Source: Streptomyces sp. NBC_00654
Lineage (GTDB): Bacteria; Actinomycetota; Actinomycetes; Streptomycetales; Streptomycetaceae
DNA length: 64,000 nucleotides
Direction: 5' to 3'
Assembly (NCBI RefSeq): GCF_026341775.1
Contig: NZ_JAPEOB010000001.1
Coordinates: forward strand, 2,170,001-2,234,000
Position 1 is the first letter of the stretch, and every line of letters starts with the position of its first letter. Shown in pieces: positions 44,515-53,747 of the stretch. The notes under the pieces were generated by a model that worked only from the letters and a program-made list of their open reading frames with translations, ran no database searches and was not told the DNA's origin. The translations under genes and the position numbers were made by a program.

Positions 44515-45375
44515 GTGCCCGAGCTTCCCGAGGTAGAAGTCGTACGGCGAGGTCTGGAGCGCTGGGTCACCGGCCGCACCGTCACGGATGTCGAGGTCCT
44601 CCACCCGCGTGCGGTCCGCAGGCACCTCGCGGGCGGCGTGGATTTCGCGGCGCGGCTGCACGGGGCCCGGTTCGGTACGGCGATGCGCCGCGGCAAGTAC
44701 CTCTGGGTGCCGCTGGACGACGCGTCCTCCTCGCTGCTCGGCCATCTCGGTATGAGCGGTCAGCTGCTCGTGCAGCCCGAGGACGCCGCGGACGAGAAGC
44801 ATCTGCGGGTCAGGATCCGGTTCGACGACGCGCTCGGCACCGAACTGCGCTTCGTCGACCAGCGCACCTTCGGCGGGCTCTCGCTCCACGACAACACCCC
44901 GGACGGGCTGCCCGACACCATCGCGCACATCGCCCGCGACCCGCTCGACCCGGAGTTCGACGACGCCGCGTTCCACACGGCCCTGCGCCTGCGCCGTACG
45001 ACGGTCAAGCGCGCCCTGCTCGACCAGTCGCTGATCAGCGGCGTCGGCAACATCTACGCCGACGAGGCCCTCTGGCGGGCCAGGCTGCACTTCGACCGGC
45101 CGACCGCGACGCTGACCCGGCCCAGGTCGGCCGAGCTGCTGGGCCATGCCCGCGATGTGATGAACGCGGCCCTCGACCAGGGTGGCACCAGCTTCGACAG
45201 CCTCTATGTGAACGTGAACGGTGAGTCCGGCTACTTCGACCGGTCGCTCGACGCCTACGGGCGGGAGGGCGAGCCGTGCCACCGCTGCGGTACCCCGATG
45301 CGCCGTCGGCCCTGGATGAACCGCTCCAGCTACTACTGCCCGCGCTGTCAGCGGCCGCCGCGCGCCTCGTCGTAA
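44515..45375 (+). CDS. mutM: Formamidopyrimidine-DNA glycosylase
   Basis: Base-excision repair glycosylase/AP lyase for 8-oxoguanine and FaPy lesions. 286 aa; GTG 44515 with AGGAG 8 bases upstream. The N-terminus PELPEVE supplies the catalytic Pro and Glu after Met removal. GRRGKY-type [12 protein letters not shown], the H2TH region [18 protein letters not shown] and the C-terminal zinc finger [16 protein letters not shown] are present. Its last 28 bp overlap the convergent HxlR gene. Confidence 0.96.
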   Translation: MPELPEVEVVRRGLERWVTGRTVTDVEVLHPRAVRRHLAGGVDFAARLHGARFGTAMRRGKYLWVPLDDASSSLLGHLGMSGQLLVQPEDAADEKHLRVRIRFDDALGTELRFVDQRTFGGLSLHDNTPDGLPDTIAHIARDPLDPEFDDAAFHTALRLRRTTVKRALLDQSLISGVGNIYADEALWRARLHFDRPTATLTRPRSAELLGHARDVMNAALDQGGTSFDSLYVNVNGESGYFDRSLDAYGREGEPCHRCGTPMRRRPWMNRSSYYCPRCQRPPRASS

Positions 45376-45722
45376 CGCGTACGGGCCGCCAGCACCTCGG
45401 CCATCCGGCCCTCCACGAGCCCGATCAGCCCGATCAGCCGGCCGGCCACCTCACGGCCGAGCGGGGTGAGCTCGTAGTCCACCCGGGGCGGGTTGGTGGG
45501 CTGCGCCTCGCGGTGGACGAGTCCGTCGCGTTCCAGCGCGTGCAGGGTCTGGGAGAGCATCTTCTCGCTCACCCCGTCGACCCGGCGCCGCAGCTCGTTG
45601 AACCGGAGACCACCCTCGTACAGCGCGCCCAGCGTCAGGCTGCCCCAGCGCCCGGTGACATGCTCCAGCGTGCCGCGCGAGGGGCACTGCCGGGAGAAGA
45701 CGTCGAAGGCGAGGCTGTCCAT
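45348..45722 (-). CDS. HxlR-family winged-helix regulator
   Basis: 124-aa transcription regulator. It has the characteristic Cys near the N-terminus ([11 protein letters not shown]), the helix-turn-helix [20 protein letters not shown], and the wing with [20 protein letters not shown]. HxlR proteins often sense redox or electrophile stress through that Cys. Convergent with mutM, overlapping it by 28 bp. The target is unknown; there is no divergent partner enzyme. Confidence 0.92.
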   Translation of the reverse strand: MDSLAFDVFSRQCPSRGTLEHVTGRWGSLTLGALYEGGLRFNELRRRVDGVSEKMLSQTLHALERDGLVHREAQPTNPPRVDYELTPLGREVAGRLIGLIGLVEGRMAEVLAARTRYDEARGGR

Positions 45723-45736
45723 ACGCGACAGCTTAC

Positions 45737-45775
45737 GCCCGCACAGCGCTCACCAGGAGGGTGCGCTGTGCGGGC
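45737..45775 (-). terminator. Terminator of the CAP-protein gene
   Basis: 13-bp perfect stem (45737-45749 with 45763-45775), between the HxlR start and the CAP gene stop. On the minus strand it lies downstream of the CAP gene. Confidence 0.7.
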
Positions 45776-45852
45776 GAAAGCGGGTCGTGGGGGTGAGCGC
45801 CGGCCGGCGCGAGGGCCGGTGGGTGTGAGGGGCGATGGGTGTGAGGGCCTGC

Positions 45853-45886
45853 GGGCGCGCGGGCCCGGTGGGCGCGCGGGCCCGGT
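45853..45886. repeat. Two tandem copies of a 17-bp GC-rich unit
   Basis: GGGCGCGCGGGCCCGGT occurs at 45853-45869 and again at 45870-45886, immediately before the CAP gene stop. Confidence 0.9.
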
Positions 45887-45900
45887 GGGTGCCTCAAGGG

Positions 45901-46827
45901 TCAGAAGCCGAAGTCCTGTGTCCACCAGGGGCCGCCGGAGCCGGCGTGCATGCCCACACCGAGGGTCTTGTAGTCGCAGTTGAGAATGTTTGCGCGATGT
46001 CCGTCGCTGTTCATCCAGGACTCCATCACGGCCTCGGCGTCGGCCTGTCCGCGGGCGATGTTCTCGCCGCCGAGGTTCTGCACGCCGGCCTTGGCGGCAC
46101 GGTCCCACGGGGTCGCGCCATCGGGGTCGGTGTGGTCGAAGAAGCCGCGGGCCGCCATGTCCTCGCTGAAGTTCTGGGCGAGTGCGGTCAGCGGCGCGCT
46201 GGTGGTGACCGGGGAGCAGCCGACCTTCGCCCGCTCCTGGTTCACCAGGGCGAGGACGGCGGCCTGGGCGGAGGTGGGGGCGGGTGCGGGGGCCGGTGCC
46301 TTGCGCGAGGGCGCGGCGGACGAGGTCTTCGGGGCGGCCGGGGCCTTCGCGGACGGGCTCGCGGACTTCTTCTCCGGGGCCGCCGTGGGGCCCTTCGACT
46401 CCGAGGGCCGCTTCGAGCCGGTGGCCGAGGGCTTCTTGTCCGGGGTGGCGGAGGCGGAAGCGGAAGCCGACTTCGAGGGGGCCGCCGGCCGTGCGCTGCC
46501 CCGGCCGGCGGGTGCGGAGGCCGAAGCGGAGGCGCGGTCGGTCGGATCGGCCGAGCGGCTGCCCTGTGTCAGCAGGTCCGGGGCGCCACCGGAACGCACC
46601 TCGTCCGCGGTGGACGTGCCGCCCACGGTGTGGGTGTCGCCGCCGGGCAGCAGACCCGAGGCGACGGCGACCGCTCCCATGGCCACGGCCGCGGATATGC
46701 CGAGCAGACCGGCCCGCACGGGCAGGGAGGCCCGCTTCCTCCGCCGCGTACCCCGGTGCCCGAATCCGTCCCCGGTCGCGGGTTCTTCAGCGGCGGAGCC
46801 CGCGGCCGACCGTCGGTGGCGTCCCAT
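45901..46827 (-). CDS. Secreted/membrane-anchored CAP-domain (SCP/PR1-like) protein
   Basis: 308 aa. The N-terminus is basic, with a hydrophobic segment (AGLLGISAAVAMGAVAVASG, about 39-58) acting as signal or anchor. Residues ~60-185 are a low-complexity linker of Ala, Ser, Pro and Lys. The CAP domain occupies the C-terminal ~120 residues: LALVNQERAKVGC, the His in FDHTDPDG, the Glu in GGENIARG, and DGHRANILN, ending GGPWWTQDFGF. CAP proteins occur in cell-wall and extracellular settings; the activity is not established. Confidence 0.9.
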   Translation of the reverse strand: MGRHRRSAAGSAAEEPATGDGFGHRGTRRRKRASLPVRAGLLGISAAVAMGAVAVASGLLPGGDTHTVGGTSTADEVRSGGAPDLLTQGSRSADPTDRASASASAPAGRGSARPAAPSKSASASASATPDKKPSATGSKRPSESKGPTAAPEKKSASPSAKAPAAPKTSSAAPSRKAPAPAPAPTSAQAAVLALVNQERAKVGCSPVTTSAPLTALAQNFSEDMAARGFFDHTDPDGATPWDRAAKAGVQNLGGENIARGQADAEAVMESWMNSDGHRANILNCDYKTLGVGMHAGSGGPWWTQDFGF

Positions 46828-46967
46828 GCGCTGTGCCTTCCTGATGCTCCGGACGCCCCTGAGACGTCACATTTCTCAGCCGTGATCACCCGATCGAGTG
46901 AAGCTTTGCGACCGGACTGTACGCCATGGGTCACGGGGGCGAAGTGCTCCGGGAACCATGGGCCGGT

Positions 46968-46973
46968 TAGCGT
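46968..46973 (+). promoter_or_regulatory. Putative -10 element of the acylphosphatase gene (leaderless arrangement)
   Basis: TAGCGT ends 6 bases before ATG 46980 and no SD is present, matching the spacing seen at accB. Confidence 0.45.
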
Positions 46974-46979
46974 TCACGC

Positions 46980-47261
46980 ATGAGCGAAGATGCACGACTC
47001 GTCGTCTGGGTACGCGGCCGAGTACAGCAAGTAGGCTTCCGCTGGTTCACCAGGGCAAACGCTTTGGAGATCGGTGGACTGACCGGCTTTGCCCTCAATC
47101 TCGACGACGGCCGGGTGCAGGTCGTCGCCGAGGGTCCACGTGAGAATTGCCACCGTCTGCTGGACTGGCTGGGCTCCGACGACACACCCGGGCGCGTGGA
47201 CGGAGTCACTGAGATCTGGGACACCCCGCGCGGGATTTACGAGGGATTCGCGATCCGTTGA
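46980..47261 (+). CDS. Acylphosphatase
   Basis: 93-aa alpha/beta sandwich enzyme hydrolysing acyl phosphates. The motif [14 protein letters not shown] carries the phosphate-binding Arg, and [17 protein letters not shown] carries the catalytic Asn. It lies just upstream of smc, as in other Streptomyces, with a probable leaderless message. Confidence 0.94.
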   Translation: MSEDARLVVWVRGRVQQVGFRWFTRANALEIGGLTGFALNLDDGRVQVVAEGPRENCHRLLDWLGSDDTPGRVDGVTEIWDTPRGIYEGFAIR

Positions 47262-47700
47262 TCATGGCGATGACGGGGGCTCCGGATCCGCTCCGTGTCC
47301 GGAGTGCGCCGAGCGGTTACCGATGAGTCGGAAATCGGGCCGCACCCGAAATGACCTGCGAAGGGACCCGGCGGCGGCCTGTGGTTGCCAAGAAGGGAAT
47401 GTCGTGCCAGGCTGCGGCATTAACGAAGATCTCCACGCCCCCCGGGGCCCCGCAGGAGAGTCGCGCCGCATGATCGTCCGGCCGCGCGCCCCCGGGACAC
47501 CCGCCTCAACGGGGTGTGATCGTGTTGACCGTCAAACTTTTTGGTGAGACGCTGAAAACCCCGCGCACCTTAGCTGTTTGGCAGAGCTGTTTGGCAGCAG
47601 AACCGCAGTGTTGACAGGGCACTGCCGAGCACCGCGGGTGCGATTCCCTCACGACCCACACCGCTCTCGGTCGGTCACTCAGTGTGGAGGACCATCCATC
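47262..47700. other. Intergenic region after the acylphosphatase gene
   Basis: 439 bp without a recognisable gene. It contains a tandem 13-bp direct repeat (47572-47597), a TTGACA hexamer at 47612-47617 without a clear -10, and GGAGG just before ATG 47701. Confidence 0.5.
47572..47597. repeat. Tandem 13-bp direct repeat
   Basis: AGCTGTTTGGCAG occurs twice without spacer (47572-47584 and 47585-47597), about 100 bp upstream of the small coiled-coil gene. It could be a pair of regulator half-sites. Confidence 0.85.
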
Positions 47701-47913
47701 ATGGCAAAGGCGCTTCTCGGTTACGTCGGCGGTTCCGACCCGCGACTCCTCGCCGAGATGCGACGGCTCCAGCAGCGCGTCCAGGACCTGGAATCCGAGC
47801 TCGTACGGATCCAGGACGAGAACGACGCGTTGAACGCCGCCGCCCAGCACCAAGAGTCGCTGCTCGACAGCATCGACATCGACGTACCCCAGGCGGAGCC
47901 TGCGCTGACCTGA
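47701..47913 (+). CDS. Small coiled-coil protein
   Basis: 70 aa starting MAKALLGYVGG. A heptad-like segment (LLAEMRRLQQRVQDLESELV and onwards to about residue 55) predicts a coiled coil, and the end is acidic. GGAGG lies 9 bases before ATG 47701. No function is recognised; the strong SD and codon bias support expression. It precedes smc by 400 bp. Confidence 0.82.
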   Translation: MAKALLGYVGGSDPRLLAEMRRLQQRVQDLESELVRIQDENDALNAAAQHQESLLDSIDIDVPQAEPALT

Positions 47914-48313
47914 CCGGTGGCCCTGTCGGGCCGGTCGGGCACAGGCACGCTCAGTCGCCTGAGAACCACTCTGGATTGTCTTCGTCACGGATCGCCGTCC
48001 CGCAACACCGAGGACCTCCCGGAATCCGGGAACGTCTCCGGTTCTGGCCGTGTCCGGAAGACCGAGGATCTCCTCGTCGTCCGGCTCATCAGCGATCCGT
48101 CACGCAGGACTGCGCAAGATTTACAGGGACGCCTCGGCGTCCCTTATTTCGTTCCCGACCCCCCGGTCCGCTTTCCCGCCCCGGACTTCCCGCCCCGGAC
48201 TTCCCCCCGGACTCGCCCCCGGGCCTGCCCGGACGTAGAGCCCTTCCCTTACCGTCTGATGTGCCCTGCACCTTCATCAGCGAAACCGAGAGTGAAAGGT
48301 AGAGTCCGGCGGC
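47914..48313. other. Intergenic region upstream of smc
   Basis: 400 bp with no gene recognised. It holds a hairpin followed by TTATTT (48126-48149) and a short run of C-rich direct repeats around 48171-48215. Confidence 0.5.
48126..48149 (+). terminator. Terminator-like hairpin upstream of smc
   Basis: 8-bp stem (48126-48133 with 48136-48143) followed by TTATTT, about 215 bp past the coiled-coil gene. Confidence 0.6.
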
Positions 48314-51300
48314 GTGCACCTCAAGGCTCTGACCCTGCGTGGATTCAAATCGTTCGCCTCCGCCACGACCCTGCGGTTCGAACCGGGGATCACCTGTGTC
48401 GTCGGCCCCAATGGATCCGGGAAATCCAATGTGGTGGACGCGCTCTCCTGGGTCATGGGTGAACAGGGGGCCAAATCCCTGCGCGGCGGCAAGATGGAAG
48501 ACGTGATCTTCGCCGGTACGACCGGGCGGCCACCGCTGGGCCGCGCCGAAGTGTCGCTGACCATCGACAATTCCGACGGCGCGCTTCCCATCGAGTACGC
48601 CGAGGTCACGATCACCCGGATCATGTTCCGCAATGGCGGCAGCGAATACCAGATCAACGGCGACACCTGCCGGCTGCTCGACATCCAGGAACTCCTCTCG
48701 GACTCCGGTATCGGCCGTGAGATGCATGTCATCGTCGGGCAGGGGCAGCTGGACTCCGTGCTGCACGCGGACCCGATGGGCCGCCGCGCCTTCATCGAGG
48801 AGGCGGCGGGCGTGCTCAAACACCGCAAGCGAAAAGAAAAGGCGCTGCGGAAGCTGGACGCGATGGGGGCCAATCTGGCCCGTGTCCAGGACCTCACCGA
48901 CGAACTGCGCCGCCAGTTGAAGCCGCTGGGCAGACAGGCGGCGGTGGCCCGCCGGGCCGCGGTCATCCAGGCCGATCTGCGCGACGCCCGGCTGCGGCTG
49001 CTCGCGGACGACCTCGTCACCCTGCGCGGCGCGCTGCGCGACGAGATCGCCGACGAGGCCGAACTGAAGAAGCGCAAGGACGCCGCGGAGGCCGAACTCA
49101 AGGCGGCGCTCGCCCGGGAGGCGGAGCTGGAGGGCGAGGTGCGCCGCCTCGCGCCCCGGCTCCAGCGGGCCCAGCAGACCTGGTACGAACTGTCGCAGCT
49201 CGCCGAGCGGGTACGGGGCACGATCTCGCTGGCCGACGCCCGGGTGAAGAGCGCCACCGCGGCGCCCGCCGAGGAGCGGCGCGGCCGGGACCCGGAGGAC
49301 ATGGAGCGCGAGGCCGCCCGGATCCGTGAGCAGGAGGCGGAGCTGACGGCCGCGTTGGAGGCCGCCGAGCACGCCCTGGAGGACACCGTCGCCCACCGGT
49401 CCGACCTGGAACGGGAGTTGGCGGCCGAGGAACGCAGGCTCAAGGACGCGGCACGGGCCATCGCGGACCGGCGCGAGGGGCTCGCCCGGCTGAACGGCCA
49501 GGTCAACGCGGCCCGCGGCCGGGCGGGTTCGGCCCAGGCGGAGATCGACCGGCTGGCCGCGTCGCGGGACGAGGCGCAGGAGCGCGCGGTCGCGGCCCAG
49601 GAGGAGTACGAGCAGCTCAGGGCCGAGGTCGACGGTCTGGACGCGGACGACGCGGAGCTGGCCGGGCGGCACGAGGACGCCAAGCGCGCGCTCGCCGGGG
49701 CGGAGTCGGCCCATGGCGCGGCCCGGGAGGCCGCGACGGCCGCCGAGCGCAGACGCGCCGCGGTCGCGGCCCGGCACGAGGCGCTGGCCCTGGGCCTGCG
49801 CCGCAAGGACGGCACCGGCGCGCTGCTCGGCGCCCGCGACCGGCTGCACCGCCTGCTCGGTCCGGCCGCGGAACTGCTCACGGTGGTACCGGGGTACGAG
49901 GTCGCGGTGGCCGCCGCCCTGGGCGCCGCGGCGGACGCGGTGGCGGTGACGGACCCGGCCACCGCGGCGGACGCGATCCGGCTGCTGCGCAAGCAGGACG
50001 CGGGGCGCGCGGCGCTGCTGCTGGGCGGCGGCGCTCCGCGGCCGGGCACTCCGGAGGACGCGCGGGCGGGGGGCGAACCGCCGGCCGGTGCCCCGGGGAC
50101 CGGAGGGGCCCCCGCCGTGGCCGGGCTGGTGCGGGGGCCCGTCGAGCTGATGGGCGCCGTACACCGGCTGGTGCGGGACATGGTCGTCGTCAGCACCCTG
50201 GAGGACGCCGAGGATCTTGTCGCCGCGCACCCGGAGCTGACCGCGGTGACCGCGGAGGGCGATGTGCTGGCGGCCCACTTCGCGCACGGCGGTTCCGCCG
50301 GGGCGCCGAGCCTCCTGGAAGTGCAGGCGTCCGTCGACGAGGCGGCCGCCTCCCTGGCGGAGCTGGCCGTACGGTGCGAGGAACTGGCCGGGGCCCAGCA
50401 GCTCGCGGGGGAGCGGCGCCGGGCCGGTGCCCTGCTGGTGGAGGAGCTGGGGGAGCGGCGGCGTGCCGCCGAGCGGGAGAAGTCGGGGGTGGCCCAGCAG
50501 CTGGGGCGGCTCGCCGGACAGGCGCGGGGCGCGGCGGGCGAGGCGGAGCGGATGACCGCCTCCGCGGCGCGTGCCCAGGAGGCCCTGGAGCGGGCGACGG
50601 AGGAGGCGCGGGAGCTGGCCGAGCGGCTGCTCGTGGCCGAGGAGATGCCCGTGGAGGAGGAGCCCGACACCTCCGTACGGGACCGGCTCGCCGCCGACGG
50701 TGCCAACGCCCGCCAGACCGAGATGGAGGCCCGTCTCCAGGCCCGTACCCACGAGGAGCGGGTGAAGTCCCTCGCCGGGCGCGCCGACTCCCTGGACCGT
50801 GCCGCCCGCGCCGAACGTGAGGCCCGCGCCCGCGCCGAGCGGCACCGGGCCAGGCTGCGGCACGAGGCCGCGGTGGCCTCGGCCGTCGCCTCCGGGGCCC
50901 GCCAGCTGCTCGCGCACGTGGAGGTGTCCGTCGTACGGGCGCAGGACGAGCGGACCGCGGCCGAGGCGGCGAAGGCCGGGCGGGAGCGGGAGCTGGCGGC
51001 CGGGCGCGACCGGGGCCGGGAGCTGAAGGGCGAGCTGGACAGGCTGACCGACTCGGTCCACCGCGGTGAGGTGCTGGGCGCCGAGAAGCGGCTGCGGATG
51101 GAACAGTTGGAGACGAAGGCGCTGGAGGAGCTCGGGGTGGAGCCCGCCGGGCTGGCCGCCGAGTACGGCCCCGACCGTCTCGTCCCCCCGTCCCCGGCGG
51201 CCCAGGGCGAGGAGCTGCCGGACGATCCGGAGCATCCGCGCAACCTGCCGAGGCCGTTCGTCAGGGCCGAGCAGGAGAAGCGGCTGAAGGCGGCCGAACG

Positions 51301-51907
51301 GGCGTACCAGCAACTCGGGAAGGTGAATCCGCTCGCCCTTGAGGAGTTCTCGGCGCTGGAGGAGCGGCACAAGTTCCTGTCCGAGCAGCTCGAAGACCTG
51401 AAGAAGACCCGGGCCGATCTGCTCCAGGTGATCAGGGAGGTCGACGAGCGGGTCGAGCAGGTGTTCACCGAGGCGTACCACGACACCGCCCGCGAGTTCG
51501 AGGGGGTGTTCTCCCGGCTGTTCCCCGGCGGTGAGGGCCGGCTGGTCCTGACCGATCCCGGCAATATGCTCACCACCGGCCTGGACGTCGAGGCCCGCCC
51601 GCCCGGCAAGAAGGTGAAGCGCCTCTCGCTGCTGTCGGGCGGCGAGCGGTCCCTGACGGCCGTGGCGCTGCTGGTCTCGATCTTCAAGGCCCGGCCCAGT
51701 CCGTTCTATGTGATGGACGAGGTCGAGGCGGCGCTGGACGACACCAATCTCCAGCGGCTGATCCGGATCATGGAGGAGCTCCAGGAGAGTTCCCAGCTGA
51801 TCGTGATCACGCACCAGAAACGGACGATGGAGGTGGCCGACGCGCTGTACGGGGTCTCCATGCAGGGTGACGGAGTGTCGAAGGTCATCAGTCAGCGGCT
51901 GCGCTGA
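48314..51907 (+). CDS. smc: Chromosome segregation protein SMC
   Basis: Condensin ATPase of 1,197 aa that organises and helps segregate chromosomes, including at sporulation. Walker A is GPNGSGKSNVVDAL (about residues 31-44) and the signature LLSGGERSLTAVALL lies near 1107. Walker B with the catalytic Glu (YVMDEVEAALDD) lies near 1132. Two long Ala/Glu/Arg-rich coiled-coil arms flank a hinge near 500-680. The hinge contains a Gly/Pro/Ala-rich insert at ~572-600. GTG 48314; no classical SD is visible. Confidence 0.97.
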   Translation: MHLKALTLRGFKSFASATTLRFEPGITCVVGPNGSGKSNVVDALSWVMGEQGAKSLRGGKMEDVIFAGTTGRPPLGRAEVSLTIDNSDGALPIEYAEVTITRIMFRNGGSEYQINGDTCRLLDIQELLSDSGIGREMHVIVGQGQLDSVLHADPMGRRAFIEEAAGVLKHRKRKEKALRKLDAMGANLARVQDLTDELRRQLKPLGRQAAVARRAAVIQADLRDARLRLLADDLVTLRGALRDEIADEAELKKRKDAAEAELKAALAREAELEGEVRRLAPRLQRAQQTWYELSQLAERVRGTISLADARVKSATAAPAEERRGRDPEDMEREAARIREQEAELTAALEAAEHALEDTVAHRSDLERELAAEERRLKDAARAIADRREGLARLNGQVNAARGRAGSAQAEIDRLAASRDEAQERAVAAQEEYEQLRAEVDGLDADDAELAGRHEDAKRALAGAESAHGAAREAATAAERRRAAVAARHEALALGLRRKDGTGALLGARDRLHRLLGPAAELLTVVPGYEVAVAAALGAAADAVAVTDPATAADAIRLLRKQDAGRAALLLGGGAPRPGTPEDARAGGEPPAGAPGTGGAPAVAGLVRGPVELMGAVHRLVRDMVVVSTLEDAEDLVAAHPELTAVTAEGDVLAAHFAHGGSAGAPSLLEVQASVDEAAASLAELAVRCEELAGAQQLAGERRRAGALLVEELGERRRAAEREKSGVAQQLGRLAGQARGAAGEAERMTASAARAQEALERATEEARELAERLLVAEEMPVEEEPDTSVRDRLAADGANARQTEMEARLQARTHEERVKSLAGRADSLDRAARAEREARARAERHRARLRHEAAVASAVASGARQLLAHVEVSVVRAQDERTAAEAAKAGRERELAAGRDRGRELKGELDRLTDSVHRGEVLGAEKRLRMEQLETKALEELGVEPAGLAAEYGPDRLVPPSPAAQGEELPDDPEHPRNLPRPFVRAEQEKRLKAAERAYQQLGKVNPLALEEFSALEERHKFLSEQLEDLKKTRADLLQVIREVDERVEQVFTEAYHDTAREFEGVFSRLFPGGEGRLVLTDPGNMLTTGLDVEARPPGKKVKRLSLLSGGERSLTAVALLVSIFKARPSPFYVMDEVEAALDDTNLQRLIRIMEELQESSQLIVITHQKRTMEVADALYGVSMQGDGVSKVISQRLR

Positions 51908-52206
51908 ACCTTCACTCGAACGTCACAGCTTCGACGCGGTATTTCCGTAATCCCGGGTAGACGTCGGTCCATTGGCGGAGACCGCCGAAAAGGGTTTGGC
52001 TTCGGCGGATGAATCAGCAATTCCCGAGAAGGCGAATTCCCCTTCAAGTGGTGGCGGGCCCGATCCTGTGCGCCACTTGGACCGACCGGCACATAGGAGT
52101 GGGAGAAGGAGCGGGGCTGGGCACGTGCAGCTGCGAGGCGGAGGACCGAGGCGGATGGGGGCCTCCCCTGCTCAAGCGCAGTCGAGAGCTCGGGGAAGGA
52201 ACCACG
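51908..52206. other. Control region upstream of glcP
   Basis: About 300 bp after smc with no recognisable protein gene. It contains an inverted repeat CAAGTGG (52045-52051) and CCACTTG (52073-52079), a possible operator, and A/G-rich stretches before the leader ORF at 52207. Confidence 0.45.
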
Positions 52207-52332
52207 GTGCGTGACGACAACGCCGCAGAGGTGCTTTCCGGGTCCCGCGATGCCGCACCCCACACACCGGTCGGTCTCAAGCGTTCACCCCCCACGCCCG
52301 ACGACGCGGCCGGGCACCAGGAGTTCATGTGA
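52207..52332 (+). CDS. Putative 41-aa leader ORF coupled to glcP
   Basis: GTG 52207 is preceded by GGGGAAGGAACC, and the frame ends in TGA 52330-52332, overlapping the glcP start by 4 bp (GTGA). The peptide begins VRDDNAAEVLSG and is hydrophilic with Pro near the end; no family is recognised. It may serve translational coupling rather than encode a functional peptide. Confidence 0.4.
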   Translation: MRDDNAAEVLSGSRDAAPHTPVGLKRSPPTPDDAAGHQEFM

Positions 52333-53747
52333 GCAGCGCATCGCAGGGGCCGGCGCCCGGAGCCCGAGAGGCCCATCCGGACCACCTCGGCCACGTCATC
52401 TTCATCACCGCCGCCGCGGCGATGGGCGGCTTTCTCTTCGGCTACGACAGCTCCGTCATCAACGGCGCCGTCGAAGCCATCCGCGACCGGTACGACATCG
52501 GCTCCGGCACCCTCGCCCAGGTCATCGCCATCGCCCTGATCGGCTGCGCGATCGGAGCCGCCACCGCGGGACGTATCGCCGACCGCATCGGCCGTATCCG
52601 CTGCATGCAGATCTCCTCCGTGCTCTTCACCGTCAGCGCCGTCGGCTCGGCGCTGCCGTTCGCGCTGTGGGACCTGGCGATGTGGCGCATCATCGGCGGC
52701 TTCGCCATCGGCATGGCCTCCGTGATCGGCCCGGCGTACATCGCCGAGGTCTCGCCGCCCGCCTACCGCGGCCGGCTCGGCTCCTTCCAGCAGGCCGCCA
52801 TCGTCATCGGCATCGCCATCTCCCAGCTGGTCAACTACGGCATCCTCCAGATCGCCGACGGAGACCAGCGCGGCAAGATCGGCGGCCTGGAGGCCTGGCA
52901 GTGGATGCTCGGCGTGATGGTCCTCCCCGCGCTCCTGTACGGGCTGCTGTCGTTCGCGATCCCCGAGTCGCCGCGCTTCCTGATCTCGGTCGGCAAGAAG
53001 CAGCGGGCCCGGGAGATCCTCGCCGAGGTCGAGGGCGAGCACATCGACCTCGACCGCCGGGTGGCGGAGATCGAGACCGCCATGCGCCGGGAGCACAAGT
53101 CCACCTTCAAGGACCTGCTCGGCAGCCGTCTGGGCTTCCTGCCCATCGTCTGGGTCGGTATCGGGCTGTCCGTCTTCCAGCAGCTCGTCGGCATCAACGT
53201 GGCGTTCTACTACTCGGCGACGCTGTGGCAGTCCGTCGGCATCGACCCGACCGACTCGTTCTTCTACTCGTTCACCACCTCGATCATCAACATCATCGGC
53301 ACGGTGATCGCGATGGTGCTGGTGGACCGGGTGGGCCGCAGGCCGCTCGCGCTGGTCGGCTCGACCGGGATGGCGATCGCGCTGGCCTTCGAGGCCTGGG
53401 CGTTCTCCGCCGAGCTCGTCGACGGCAAGCTGCCCAGCACCGAGGGCGCCGTCGCCCTCGTCGCGGCCCATGTGTTCGTGCTCTTCTTCGCCCTGTCGTG
53501 GGGTGTGGTGGTCTGGGTCTTCCTCGGCGAGATGTTCCCCAACCGGATCCGCGCCGCCGCGCTGGGCGTCGCCGCGTCCGCGCAGTGGATCGCCAACTGG
53601 GCGATCACCGCGAGCTTCCCGAGCCTGGCCGACTGGAACCTGTCGGGCACCTACGTCATCTACGCCTGCTTCGCCACGCTCTCGATCCCCTTCGTGCTCA
53701 GGTTCGTGAAGGAGACCAAGGGCAAGACGCTGGAGGAGATGGGCTGA
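52329..53747 (+). CDS. glcP: Glucose permease, MFS sugar porter family
   Basis: 472-aa proton-linked sugar transporter with 12 membrane segments, matching the size and locus of Streptomyces GlcP, the main glucose uptake system. Sugar-porter signatures: FGYDSSVINGAV in segment 1, GRIADRIGRIR after segment 2, PESPRFLI before the central loop, QQLVGINVAFYYS in segment 7, DRVGRRPLAL between segments 8 and 9, and ETKGKTLEEM at the C-terminus. GTG 52329 overlaps the stop of a short upstream ORF. Convergent with a flavin monooxygenase gene; their stop codons lie within one hairpin. Confidence 0.94.
   Translation: MSSASQGPAPGAREAHPDHLGHVIFITAAAAMGGFLFGYDSSVINGAVEAIRDRYDIGSGTLAQVIAIALIGCAIGAATAGRIADRIGRIRCMQISSVLFTVSAVGSALPFALWDLAMWRIIGGFAIGMASVIGPAYIAEVSPPAYRGRLGSFQQAAIVIGIAISQLVNYGILQIADGDQRGKIGGLEAWQWMLGVMVLPALLYGLLSFAIPESPRFLISVGKKQRAREILAEVEGEHIDLDRRVAEIETAMRREHKSTFKDLLGSRLGFLPIVWVGIGLSVFQQLVGINVAFYYSATLWQSVGIDPTDSFFYSFTTSIINIIGTVIAMVLVDRVGRRPLALVGSTGMAIALAFEAWAFSAELVDGKLPSTEGAVALVAAHVFVLFFALSWGVVVWVFLGEMFPNRIRAAALGVAASAQWIANWAITASFPSLADWNLSGTYVIYACFATLSIPFVLRFVKETKGKTLEEMG

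Noticed and set aside
48089..51814. 1,241-aa minus-strand frame across smc
   Set aside because: Antisense shadow of SMC coiled coils.
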